The position numbers and the translations under genes were made by a program. DNA of 50,898 nucleotides from Chlorokybus atmophyticus (lineage: Eukaryota; Streptophyta; Chlorokybophyceae; Chlorokybales; Chlorokybaceae), in NCBI GenBank assembly GCA_009103225.1, contig RHPI01002112.1, forward strand, positions 10,449 to 61,346. Direction: 5' to 3'. Shown in pieces: positions 9,968-20,367 of the stretch (position 1 is its first letter; each line of letters opens with the position of its first letter). Under the pieces are notes generated by a model that worked only from the letters and a program-made list of their open reading frames with translations, was not told where the DNA came from and searched no databases.

Positions 9968-10009
9968 CGAATCGAACCGGCGCTGTCAGCGTCAGCCCGC
10001 ACTGAGCCA
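9968..10009 (-). other. tRNA-like box A / box B pair (decayed tRNA or SINE head)
   Basis: On the minus strand TGGCTCAGTGCGG (9997-10009) resembles a pol III box A, and GGTTCGATTCG (9968-9978) a box B with one mismatch. Only 18 nt separate them, too few for an anticodon arm, and the T-stem does not pair. This is therefore not a working tRNA. Confidence 0.25.
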
Positions 10010-10309
10010 ATTACCCACAGAAAATCTAGCATGACATGCATGTGTTTGATATGCTTTTAACTTTTACCTGCAAAAGCCACGATGAATGCTAGCTCGCAGC
10101 GTGTGGTATCCTACATGCTTGGTAATGCGAGTTAAGCAAGCGCAGCTTGTGTTTTCTTGTTGCGCTGCTTAGTTAGCGTAATGTTCAACCTGTGTGCACA
10201 TGAGCATTGCCAGCTGGCTTGCTTGTTGTAGTGGGATGTGTCCACTCCTGAAGGTTGACTGTCGGCGATTTGGCAGCGGCTGTGGTTGGAGAAACGGCAA
10301 GCAACGCGT

Positions 10310-11833
10310 ATGCTGGAGACTGAAGCCTCAGATGGAGTTGTCGAGGTGGCCGGCTGTGGCCTTCGCAATGTCGGAAATAGCTGCTACGCAAACGCGGTCC
10401 TACAGGCACTCACGCATACGCCGCCATTGGCAAAGTTCGCAAAAGAGAAAGCCCATTCACGCGACTGCCGCAAGCAGGGATGTGCCCTGTGCTTGCTCGA
10501 GCAACGCATCGCACGCTCTCTATCGCTCGGCATCAAAGCAGCTGCCGACAACCCAGCAGCACTGTTGGCGCGCTTGCGGACTTTTGCCAAAGGCCTGCTC
10601 GTTGCTGGGCGTCAGGAGGACGCTCACGAGCTGCTGCGCCATGCACTGGAGGCATGTCAGAAGGCCGTGCTGCCACAGAACGTGAAGGATGCTGCGTTGG
10701 AGAGAGCCACGCCGCTTGGAAAATTTTTTGCGGGAGTTTTGCAGAGTCAGGTGTTGTGCATGCGCTGCGGCCATGAGTCTAACACCCTGGACAACTTCAT
10801 GGACCTTAGCATTGACCTCATTCGCTGCAATAGCGTTGAAGCTGCGCTGGCTGCATTCACAAGGGCTGAGAAGCTGGACGGAGACAATGCGTACCGCTGC
10901 GAAGGTTGCCGGCAGCTTTGTCCTGCAAAAAAACAGTTCACTGTGCGGAGTGCACCAAGCATTCTTGTCCTACATCTCAAACGCTTTGGTGCTCTTGGCG
11001 GCAAGATCAACCGGCATGTAGCATTCTCAGAACAACTGGACATGACACCATACATGACTCCTGGCTGCGCAGATTCCAACCCGCAGTACTCCCTCTATGC
11101 CAGTTTGGTGCACTTTGGCACTGCCGCTTCTGGACACTACTACTGCTATGCGCGTGACCGGTCAGGATGGCTACTGTTTGATGACTGCTCTGTGTCGCGG
11201 TGTACTGCAGCCAAGGTACTAGCTGAGAGTGCATACATGCTGTTTTACACTCGCACCACAAAGGCGCCAATTTGTCCTGGCTCACCAAAGAAGCCAACAG
11301 CCTTCATCGGGCCGCAGCTGCCTGCAGCCGTTACCAATGGTGCCGTCAATGGCAGTGCAGAGGTTGAGATGACAGGCAATGGCAATCACACTCATGCAGC
11401 GCCACCAACTCGCAAGAGGTCCCCAAGGCTGCCGCGTAAAGCAGGCGCTGCAGCAACTGCTGTTGCAGAGTTTGTCGCGGCCTTGAAGGAGACCCCAGAT
11501 GTGAAAGCACAGCTAGCTTGGTGCGTATTGATGCACTGCCCCAGTCTCACAGCTGGACGTGGCCGCATGGCAGCTGAACTGTTGTGTGTGCGTTGCAGTC
11601 TTGAAAAGGAGGCGACGCAGTCATTGCGACAAGGATGGCGGGATGAGGTTGCTGGCTTGATGCGCACCGCAAAACGTGCGCGGCCTGATCTTGCAATTGG
11701 TGTGGATGAGACCACTGCCTGCCACCAGCTGATTGCGGCTGTGCGCGAGAAGGGTCAAAGCACAGTATCGGCTGCTACGAAAGCACATCTGTGGAAGGAG
11801 TTGCGCAAGGTTTTTAGCCCAGCTGACTCATAG
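10310..11833 (+). CDS. Ubiquitin-specific protease (peptidase C19)
   Basis: One exon encodes 507 residues from the ATG at 10310; the open frame runs eight codons further upstream but begins with TTG. It removes ubiquitin from proteins. The Cys box GLRNVGNSCYANAVLQ carries the nucleophile Cys25. The His box HFGTAASGHYYCYAR carries His276, and FDD near 291 supplies the third residue. Two CxxC pairs (LCMRC...YRCEGC) form the zinc site of the fingers subdomain. SILVLHLKRF is also typical. The catalytic domain ends near residue 315. The remaining ~190 residues are basic and helical and match nothing I know. The GHYYCYAR form is close to the plant UBP23/animal USP36-42 branch. An exact copy of 215 bp of this gene lies at 16828-17042. 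Confidence 0.93.
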   Translation: MLETEASDGVVEVAGCGLRNVGNSCYANAVLQALTHTPPLAKFAKEKAHSRDCRKQGCALCLLEQRIARSLSLGIKAAADNPAALLARLRTFAKGLLVAGRQEDAHELLRHALEACQKAVLPQNVKDAALERATPLGKFFAGVLQSQVLCMRCGHESNTLDNFMDLSIDLIRCNSVEAALAAFTRAEKLDGDNAYRCEGCRQLCPAKKQFTVRSAPSILVLHLKRFGALGGKINRHVAFSEQLDMTPYMTPGCADSNPQYSLYASLVHFGTAASGHYYCYARDRSGWLLFDDCSVSRCTAAKVLAESAYMLFYTRTTKAPICPGSPKKPTAFIGPQLPAAVTNGAVNGSAEVEMTGNGNHTHAAPPTRKRSPRLPRKAGAAATAVAEFVAALKETPDVKAQLAWCVLMHCPSLTAGRGRMAAELLCVRCSLEKEATQSLRQGWRDEVAGLMRTAKRARPDLAIGVDETTACHQLIAAVREKGQSTVSAATKAHLWKELRKVFSPADS

Positions 11834-12974
11834 CTAGTTGCGTGGTTAATCACCTTGATGGTCAGCAAAGCAGCCATGATACGTAGGGGTGCGTTATTAG
11901 TGTATTAGTGTATTGTTAATTACCGCAGCACTGCCGGTCGTCCCGCCTAGACAGTCTGCCTGGAATTTTGGCATTTTTGCCGCAGTTGGCATTGAGTAGG
12001 GTTGATACATTGCTGTACATTCTAGTGATTTGTCAGTGCAAGCAGCATTGCTTGATTAATGGAGCTTGATATAGTTGTGAGAATTTACGCCCATGCCAAG
12101 TCCATTGTTGCAAGCTGCTGCTGTTCTCAGGTGGTGCAAGTTTTGTGCTGTACCCAAGTTGTGGGCTGTGCCTCGGAAGGCCATGTGGTCCATTCGCTGA
12201 TCTGGTGCAATTCGCAGCATTGCGAACACTTCATGTATAGGATGTGCTCGAGGTGGTTACAGGCATGCATGATGCACACAGCAGCATACAAACAAGCATG
12301 CAAGCATGTTTACCGCCAACAGCAAGGACGACGACTCCCTCTCTCCTGCTCTCCTCTCCCCCGCCACCATCTCTGTTGGGGGAGAGGTCGGTTCACCTGC
12401 GCTGCATCGTCTCCTGTCAATCTCACCTTCGCTGTGCAGTGCCAACCTCAGCACCGCACAGTGCAGGGTCGCTGCCGCATCACTGGCAGTTAGGTGCGGC
12501 CAGTGGGGTTGGGTGGTGGGGTTGGGTGTTGAACGACATGTGTTTAATAAATAGAATGCAAGGATTGTGGCATGCATGAGAGTGTGACACACACATGCAT
12601 GAGCAGTCTACTCACCACACCATGAAGCACTCTCCTTAACCACCGGGTGAGCGCACATGTTACAGTGCCCAATGTAAGAGACATAACCAGACAAGTTCTT
12701 GCGTTGTGATGCAAAACATGAGCCCAGCCACATCTGACCAATAACGCATCACTACATTTCTCTCCACTGCCACAGCAAGCATGCTGGTGCAGTGTCACTT
12801 CTAGGTTTCCATGCATGTATCACATCTCCAGTGTACAAAAGATGGTAGGCTAGACTAGCCTGTGTATGCACAAGCCTATTCACAAACGCCGCTTACAACT
12901 CGGCAGGCTGCAGTATGCAGTCCTGCCGAAGGAAAACAACTGCAATTTGACGAATGTGCTCACTGGAGGCTGCC
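11834..12974. other. Convergent intergenic region, USP / FAD synthase
   Basis: The 3'UTRs should lie here. TTACA at 12893-12897 (TGTAA on the minus strand) is 78 nt past the FAD synthase stop. Overlapping short ORFs at 12244-12590 on both strands look like by-products of CT/CCA-rich DNA. TGCATG words are common. No gene is supported. Confidence 0.45.
12893..12897 (-). promoter_or_regulatory. Candidate TGTAA poly(A) signal, FAD synthase gene
   Basis: Minus-strand TGTAA, 78 nt past the stop codon at 12975-12977. Confidence 0.4.
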
Positions 12975-15900
12975 TCAGATCACAGGCCCATTCTCGGCTG
13001 GGAGCGTGTTGCGAGTGCGCACAGCATCTTCCGGAAGACGGATTGTCAACAAGTCGGCTGCAGAGTGCACACGCTCTGGCACTTTGCCTGCATGTGATGA
13101 TGAGCACACATTGAGTTTCACGATTCACAATCATATGTATCAATCCTTGACGATAACATGTGCAGCAAATACAGAACTGAGATGTCTGGTTAGGTGACAG
13201 TTTACGCAGGCTCCCCGGAAGGGCCAGCGTGCGCATTCTGTCACCTTCAAGTGTGATGGTCAAGTTGGCTTCAGTGGTAGTGCTGTCGGAATGGCTCGGG
13301 TAAGACCCCACGCCAACATCGGGAAACTGCTTGGCCACTGCTGCGAGCGCCGGCGCGGCTGTGGCTTCCTCCAACTGCAGCCCCAAGTGAACACTTACAA
13401 ACGGCGGCAACCGCGCAATCACGCTGCTCTCACACAACTGCGCCCATTTGGCGCGAACAACCGGAGGAACTCCTGCGCCATCAGCCAACACGAGCACCAG
13501 TTACAGACACATCTGACTGCATCCATAGCAGCCTGCAATGCGCGCACACACGCACGCATGTAACACTTACCTGGCATCACAATGACATTCCGACACTGTA
13601 CAACTGGAAATGGTCCGCCGACGTCAATCAACTCCGTGCATCCCAAAGGGACATTCGCCATCTGTAGATGAGCATCCGTACAGCGCTCCTTGTAGTACTC
13701 CTTGATACTTGTCTCCAAGTCAACATGCCGCGCCAATGTAGTGGAAAAAGCACGAGCAATACCTATACATGTAAGTGTACATTTACGTTCATAGACTGAC
13801 CTCTTTTGTATGCAACCAGCCTGCTACCATCATTGACACGAATGCGCAGTGTAATGCAACAGGAGATGAGGTGAAGTACCTGCCATGGTAACGTCATCAT
13901 GCGTGGGCCCAACCCCGCCGGTGGTGATCACCAAATCACACTCGTGACTGCAGCGCGCAACTTCCTCCGCTATCAGATCAGCATCATCCGATAACATAGA
14001 AACCCTCCTTGTACCCCACCCCATCGCGCGCAACTGATCCAACAAGAACGGTGCGTTGGTATCACGTATCCGGCCTGACCTGCAAGATGAAGCTGCTCGC
14101 ATCATATGAAGGCACTGCACACTCAACGTGTTGTGGTATACATGAAATATGCTTCTACAATATGTGTTGTAACTTATGTATGTGCGCTACTTACAGCAGT
14201 TCATCGCCAACAACGATGATGGCAGCATGTCGTATAGGTGAGGCTGCAATGTCGCCATTGAGATGGGAGAATCGACCGCGCCCCGCACGCTCCAGCCTCG
14301 AGTCTCTTAGCATGTAAGCGGGTAAGAACTTGCCCGGTTGGTCGGGGATGGCCAGTGCAGGGTTTGGCCTTGTGTCGACGGTGGACCCGAGAGAAGTGTA
14401 TCCTTCATCATACAGCGAGCTGTAAGGCAGATTGCAACCTTTCAGAAGCCGCCATATCGCCGCGTAAGGCCACGCTAGCATTGGGTTGATGCGCATGAAG
14501 GGCGGCCATCCCAACGATGATGGCGCCCACTCCCCTTGCCCTCTCCCATCTGGATCACCCGCCCTTGTGCCCATGAGAACCGCAGCTATACCATCCGGCC
14601 CTACCACCATCATACCAGTTGAGTTGTTCTGAACTGCAGCAAAACTCAGTCACCACATCTGCGCAACTGCAAACCAAGCTGCAACAAAGCTCCAAGTGCA
14701 TTTAATCACACTAAACAGGCCATGCAACTAGCTTAAATGACAACTGTTCTACTGAGAACAAATGGTGAAGGAACTGAAAACATGGCTTGCAATCGTGCTC
14801 ACACGGGCTAAATGCGCTGGGCCAAAAGTTTGTTACAAACTGCTTCTGCCCGCAAGCATGACTTGATCACAACTGTTGGGCTTTGGCACTTCAGATGCTG
14901 TAAACGTGTAGAGCTGCGAGGTACCTGAGGTGAGCTTTTGCAAGCCTCCTTTGAAGCCTTCTTCAGGGGGAATTGTGATCAGCTGCAGGCCGTACTGCTT
15001 AGCAGTGACTTGCAAAAAGGCTTCCATCTGAGGGAAAGCATTTGGAGTTTGGAAGTAGATTGCCCTCACTTGAGTTGCTCGCTCGGGATCGGCCGAACGC
15101 AGCAGATGCAGCAGAGCAATGGAATCCTGCAGAAGGCAGGATTCAGAAACACCCATCTATCACAGAAAGAAAGCTGGCATGCAGTGTGCCTCATGCCACG
15201 GACGTGAGTGATCAGGCACTCTTGAGTAAGTGTTCGACAAAGTCTTATTTGTCAAGCAGCGTCGTTTTGCACATAGTGAGCAGCTAGCATTAACAAGTGA
15301 CACAGCATGCAGTATGCATGCTTGCTTAGTGAGCTAAACTATACAATGCTGGGCATGACAGGCAGTTGCGCTGTCATCACGCCAACTTGCAACTTGCACA
15401 CAGTTCTATAGCAGCTCAAACTCATGATTAGAGCACTATGCTGTCACTGGAAGTGCCGTGCAGTTAGCAATGGCTAGCGCTGCAAGTTAACTCGTGCACA
15501 GCTACGACTGTAATTAATCACACAAGTATGAGATTAGACAAGTATGAGCACTAACCAAGCTAATGCCGCTGATGTGTGCTATTGCTCGGAGTATACTGTA
15601 GCTAAGGCTGCAAATTCAGCTGCTGCCTTACAGTTCATACCCATGCCAAGGTTGAACTGTGAGCAAGACACTAACTATGGCAACTGCCTGGTCCTACAGC
15701 TTTTTACAGCTGCAAGCTTTACACGACACAACAGCTTACGTCAGTGCTGCATTTGTCCTACCAATATAGTGCATGACCAAGTGCACCACGACCCCAGCAA
15801 ACTGCAATGCTGTCGTTAAGCGAAGCTGCAGTATGCTAGCCATAGCAGATGGAAGCTGATTATATAAAAGTTGCATGTTGTCAACATAACTGGTGAGAGC

Positions 15901-16205
15901 TGCTGCTGATTAATGATCAAGTGGCACAAACTCAATTCAGCTGCATGCTGCACCTTTCCGCCGTTGAAAGAGAAGGCGAGGCGCTCCGGGCCGTAGAGCA
16001 CCAGCGCCCGCTGGCAAGTTGCAACGCCGCGGCTGAAGAGCAACTTTACAGCCGCTGCTCCTTCCCCTTCGAGAGCTGCCACGGCGGTTGCCACCTCCAT
16101 GGCCGCCGCCGCAGCCGACTGCCACGTGTCACGCGGTGGCAGCCCTCTCGCCGCCCGCCATGTGTGCAAACGGCAGTTTGCCACTGTGCGCAGTTCCCTA
16201 AACAT
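12975..16205 (-). CDS. FAD synthase, PAPS-reductase-like plus MoCF-biosynthesis-like domains
   Basis: Seven exons fit in phase: 16205-15954, 15126-14925, 14633-14195, 14079-13880, 13762-13571, 13472-13206 and 13057-12975, giving 544 residues. It makes FAD from FMN and ATP. The N-terminal half is the PAPS-reductase-like adenylyltransferase: FSFNGGK-DS (78-86, split by intron 1), GTRAGDP, WPPFMRINP and SLYDEGYTSLGS. The C-terminal half is MoCF-like, with TTGGVGPTHDD at about 350-360. This is the plant order (as Arabidopsis At5g03430), the reverse of animal FLAD1. The start may instead be the Met at 16100. Exon 6 could end at 13245 rather than 13206; both keep the phase. Cytosolic or organellar location is unknown. 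Confidence 0.88.
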
Positions 16206-16812
16206 TTAGGCTAAGAGCGCCTCTGCTGGACCAGCAGCCCTGGTACTCGGTACCTGGTACATGAAGTTGGCATGTGATGCAACTTGCATCATGCAAGGAG
16301 ACTCAACACTGTTAAGTTAACGACGTGGAATTTTTTCAATAATATAACAACTACCAACCTGGTGAACTGCATCAAGTTGATGGTTAATAGAATATACATA
16401 TCAAGTCATGAACATTAAACGTTTCAGGTCCAGCAATCCATTGCATAAAAAAGTATATTTATAATATGTATGTTATATTGACACTTGCCTCTTCACCCAT
16501 GCACGGTGCATTGCAATGATTTGTATTAATTGTTTAATTGATGTAGGGCATCTTATCGTTATGACGCGGTAATGTAAATATTCATCAATGGATAAATAAC
16601 GCGTAATGCATTTGTGTCCCGTATCAATAAATAACAACCAATAAATAATTATTATAAGAATACACGGGGCTAGTAAGGCTGCCGTATAGTCGTATACTGC
16701 ATGTTTGCATGACTGTTATTGCATCCATACATAAAAGCGCCCAACATTGCAAAAATGAGCCATTGTGAGTTTTATTACAACACATGTATTGTAATTGCAC
16801 TCAAACTCAATA

Positions 16813-17045
16813 CCCCCCCCCCCCCCCAAACGCGGTCCTACAGGCACTCACGCATACGCCGCCATTGGCAAAGTTCGCAAAAGAGAAAGCCCATTCACGC
16901 GACTGCCGCAAGCAGGGATGTGCCCTGTGCTTGCTCGAGCAACGCATCGCACGCTCTCTATCGCTCGGCATCAAAGCAGCTGCCGACAACCCAGCAGCAC
17001 TGTTGGCGCGCTTGCGGACTTTTGCCAAAGGCCTGCTCGTTGTTN
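16813..17045 (+). pseudogene. Exact 215-bp copy of an internal USP fragment, flanked by poly-C and an N
   Basis: Bases 16828-17042 are identical, without gaps, to 10390-10604 of the ubiquitin protease gene (just after the catalytic Cys codon). Fifteen C residues (16813-16827) precede it, and an undetermined base (17045) follows. It has no start, no catalytic Cys and no flanking homology. Perfect identity, homopolymer and N together suggest an assembly or gap-filling artefact. A very recent filler insertion is the alternative. Confidence 0.85.
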
Positions 17046-17307
17046 GATATATTCACACCCTTTGGTGTGATTAAGTCAGTCATAAATGTCGCACATGTAT
17101 TTTGTCATGCAGAGTATACATGGAGTGCACGCATGTTATATATACAAATGAAAAATAAGGCTCATACGCATATTTCGAAGTTCAAATGGTGTCAGTTGAG
17201 TCGCATGTCGCAAGTCTCATCATGTGTACATTTGCTTAATCAATACATCAACGCACTTCATTTATATAATATATGCGTAATTGATTTTAACATGTACTTA
17301 TATAATT

Positions 17308-17362
17308 ATACGCATTACACAATGCGTATAATTATACACAATACGCATTGTGTAATGCGTAT
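17308..17362. repeat. Perfect 22-bp inverted repeat, each arm itself palindromic
   Basis: Arms 17308-17329 and 17341-17362 are exact reverse complements around an 11-nt spacer. Each arm also folds alone: ATACGCATT pairs with AATGCGTAT across ACAC or GTGT. The structure can form one long stem or two small ones. Confidence 0.85.
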
Positions 17363-17367
17363 TATGC

Positions 17368-17724
17368 GTGTTTCATCCATATGGGTTATTGTACTTGGCT
17401 AATATAGGCTTGTCAATGGAGCAACTTGCTGTGAATTATATACACATTGTCATAAACTGTGCTATAAGACATGTGTGTCATGAGCGAAATGTCGCACATA
17501 ATTCATCAAACACGTGGTGCATCATATGTAGTGAAATTGAACATGTCACTTCAAGTGCAAGTTCATGTGACACGTGCAAGATCTTTGTAAGATACAGTAT
17601 GGCTACAAATATTCGTTGTAAAGTTATTAATAGCGAAGCCAAAATTAAACTTTTTATTACATTATGCGGGTCAAAACTACCCAACAACAAATGCGTTCAT
17701 TATGGTTGTGTTGCAGCAAATTGA
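17368..17724 (+). CDS. Unrecognised Cys-rich ORF in AT-rich island
   Basis: An open frame of about 118 codons (the first ATG is internal, near 17416) has CIIC and CDTC separated by 12 residues, a zinc-ribbon spacing. A Lys/Ile-rich tail with KLFITLCG follows. The pattern faintly recalls the C-terminal zinc ribbon/OB-fold of replication protein A, but this is weak. Base composition differs from the rest of the window, so foreign or decayed mobile DNA is possible. Confidence 0.2.
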   Translation: MFHPYGLLYLANIGLSMEQLAVNYIHIVINCAIRHVCHERNVAHNSSNTWCIICSEIEHVTSSASSCDTCKIFVRYSMATNIRCKVINSEAKIKLFITLCGSKLPNNKCVHYGCVAAN

Positions 17725-17913
17725 CAAAATAGAAATTGAATGCTCCACGTGGGGCGCGTGAAGAGCTCATGTCTCTACAATAGTGCTTCGTTGCCATATG
17801 TGTTCTCTGAATATAACGCGATCAAATATTGTCAATTATGCTTTTATGTGAGTCTCGGCCATATGGCCAAACCAAATGCAGCATGATTGATAAGTAATAT
17901 CACTTGCTGCAAT

Positions 17914-18243
17914 AGGCCTTATTCAAACAGCTTAAAGCAACTTTTCATCAATAATGGCTTTGGGTATTACGCTGTGGTGAACAATCTCGAACCTCCACGC
18001 TTGGGGTGGCACACCTGAGAAAGATGGCGCTTTGATGCATGCATGTGATGCGGTGTGTAGTATTCGTCTAGGCCTTAGAAAAGCAGATTAGACCGACTAG
18101 GCCCTAATAAAGCAGCTTAAAGCAGCATGTAATTTCCATGGCTTTAAGCAGTGCGCTGTGGTGGACAATCTCTAACCTAAGGCTTGGGGTGGCACACCTG
18201 AGAGGATGGCGCTTTGCCGCATGCATGCGATGCGGTGTGTAGT
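17914..18243. repeat. 183-bp tandem repeat, about two copies
   Basis: Two diverged copies start near 17914 and 18097. The conserved core TTGGGGTGGCACACCTGAGA appears at 18001 and 18184, exactly 183 bp apart. A short palindromic GCATGCATG stretch follows in each copy. Confidence 0.8.
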
Positions 18244-18259
18244 GACCGACTCTGACAGT

Positions 18260-18352
18260 GAGGACTCCTCACCGAGTCCTCGGCCATGCAAATGATTAAG
18301 CTTATTGGAATGAGTCATCAGTCATGAGTCATGAGTTATGAGTCATGACCAT
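18260..18352. repeat. Hairpin plus second TGAGTCAT cluster
   Basis: GAGGACTC and GAGTCCTC (18260-18281) form an 8-bp stem with a 6-nt loop. From 18310 TGAGTCAT, CAGTCATGAGTCATGAG and TATGAGTCATGA repeat almost head to tail. The same words occur at 3.4-3.56 kb. Confidence 0.6.
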
Positions 18353-20367
18353 GAGGACTTTGTCTTGGCTCGCTAGTGCAGTAAGGGCCGGAACCGGTTC
18401 TGACCACGGCTAAGCCGTAACTTTGGCCGACGGTGGCAACGAATGGTGGGCGGTCATCTCAACAGTGGACGACGGGTATCTAGCTAGAGAGCGCGTGTCG
18501 TAGCAGGTAGAATTCGGTCATGAAGCTCCGTCCGGCGGACGATAGGCTTTGAAATAAATCTGCGTCTACATGTAGCCTGTATGGGCAGGTTTCCAAGGTC
18601 CGATAAAGTCAGTACCTAATCATGGGAAGGCATAGCCATTAATAGGGCCCTTCGGAAATGGTTATGGTAGCTTTTGACCGCAGGCTACGTAGCAGGCTCG
18701 TGCGGCGAGCAGGACGGGCTATGTCCGCCGCATGTCGGCGTGCACACAACCCCACGAGGTGAGTCAGAGCACGGCCCTGGCAAGGTCGCCGACGCCGGCA
18801 ACGACCTCGGCCACACCCACGGCACGGGTGCCGTCTCCTTCTGAAGCATGCGCTCCACGAATCGTCGCAGGTACGAGCCGCGGGGCAGGCTTGATTCATT
18901 ACGTTAGTGCCATTCAAACAGCTTGTCGTGTATATTGACGCATAACGTACTTAAGGCATGTTATATACCTTTTCATCCAAACGCACAACAAGCTGCAGGC
19001 CCGCGCCGTTTTCTGTCACCGTTCGTACACATTCGTGCCCCTTGTCCCCAGTAAAACCGCCCTTCCAGAAGCTTCCGACCCTAGACTGTATTTCTGCGCC
19101 AACGGCAGATTGCCTAACGTGTGCGGGATTCAGCGTAACGTTAGGCAGGCGCGGGCTTTTGCAGATACAGCGCTCACATGTTGCAGGCTGAGCGCACGCC
19201 GTGCTACTAGTATTTCACGATACGCACTCGGCGAGGCAAGGGCTTTTGACGTCGACGGCTTGGGCGGGGCAAAGCAGTCTGACTCAGCTTCAATTCTTCA
19301 CGATTGTTCAGTCCAAGCCTGTATTGTGGTGCTGGTTCAGTATCGCGGTGCAATGAGCCAGTATCGTGGCCGCGTGCGGGGCGAGGCACGTTATACGGCG
19401 CACGCTGCCAAACTAACCGCCATGGCAGCAGTATCACGCGCAGGAATGGAGATATCCACCTCGTTGCTGGTTGAAACCACCAAAACGACTGCAAAAATCA
19501 GCGGCGAGGCCGGCCTCAACGTCAAGTAGGGTTAGACCTGACCGAGTTTACTAGCCGGCGTTTGGGCGTGCATAGGCTTTGTGCTGAGGGGAGGCTTTTT
19601 GGACAGCTGGCGACTTGGCTAAGGTTAGGAAGAGGAAAGACAATTGGTGGCAAGTAGAATTGGAAGCTGCTAAAAGTGGTGTTGTCAAGTTTGCCGAAGT
19701 GGGCGGCGTAGGTGGGCGAGGCGCTGTCTGTGTCGTGTTGGCTGGCTGCGAGACGTGCAATTGAGTGTGAACAGCTCTGTGTGTTTGAGTGGCTGGACGG
19801 CTGGCGACAAGTACATTGCCTGGAGCTTAGCACCCACTATAGCCTGCTATTTGGTGAATTGAAGTTGTTCACCTCTGGCTAGGGCGTGCGTGGTCGGTGG
19901 TGTTGGAGGTGCGTGAGCTTGTTGCTGATGACACAAACTTGCTGTGTTGTCCGTCTGTTCCGATGCTCCGCAATGGTGTCCATCGAGTAGTAGTTGGGTT
20001 GTGCTGACAAGAACTTTGCCATACAGCTGTGAGAGGAGGTTTCTGCTCACCCTTCCCCGGGTCATTCGCCCGCTGGGAGTCATGGCGATGACGGCAGAGT
20101 CACTTGCCGTTGCCGTCGCTGTGGCTTGCCAGCTGCCCGCTGCGATGTAAGCTAGGAGCTTCGCCAGCGTGCGGTTCGTCCGCGTGGAGCGCTGGCGATT
20201 ATCATCTGCTGTGCTGCACAGCTGCCATCAATTGCTTGAAAGGCGCAGCAGCGGAGCATTCACGCGCAAGCAGCTCGTGGTGCGGCTGTGGCATGCTAGT
20301 GCAGCATTTGCCGCAGCAAGGAGCTGCTAGTGTAAAGTAGTGTGCTATTGTTGCCGCGACTGTCGCA

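Larger units (their letters stand above)
16206..20367. other. Gene-poor region with AT-rich island and repeats
   Basis: Between the FAD synthase start and PI4K-gamma I find no convincing gene. About 16250-17880 is AT-rich, unlike the rest of the window. It contains the USP copy, poly-C and N, nested palindromes and one weak Cys-rich ORF. From 17914 there is a tandem repeat, then TGAGTCAT sites. A 164-codon plus ORF (19035-19529) shows no recognisable domain or coding signature. The PI4K promoter should lie near 20000-20367. Confidence 0.5.

Noticed and set aside
18639-18938. Arg-rich and Pro/Thr-rich short ORFs on both strands
   Set aside because: They are mutual shadows of the same GC-rich stretch, with no family likeness.
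19035-19529. 164-codon plus ORF
   Set aside because: No motif, no repeat, no membrane or targeting feature, and no supporting splice or poly(A) context; it can arise by chance in GC-rich DNA.
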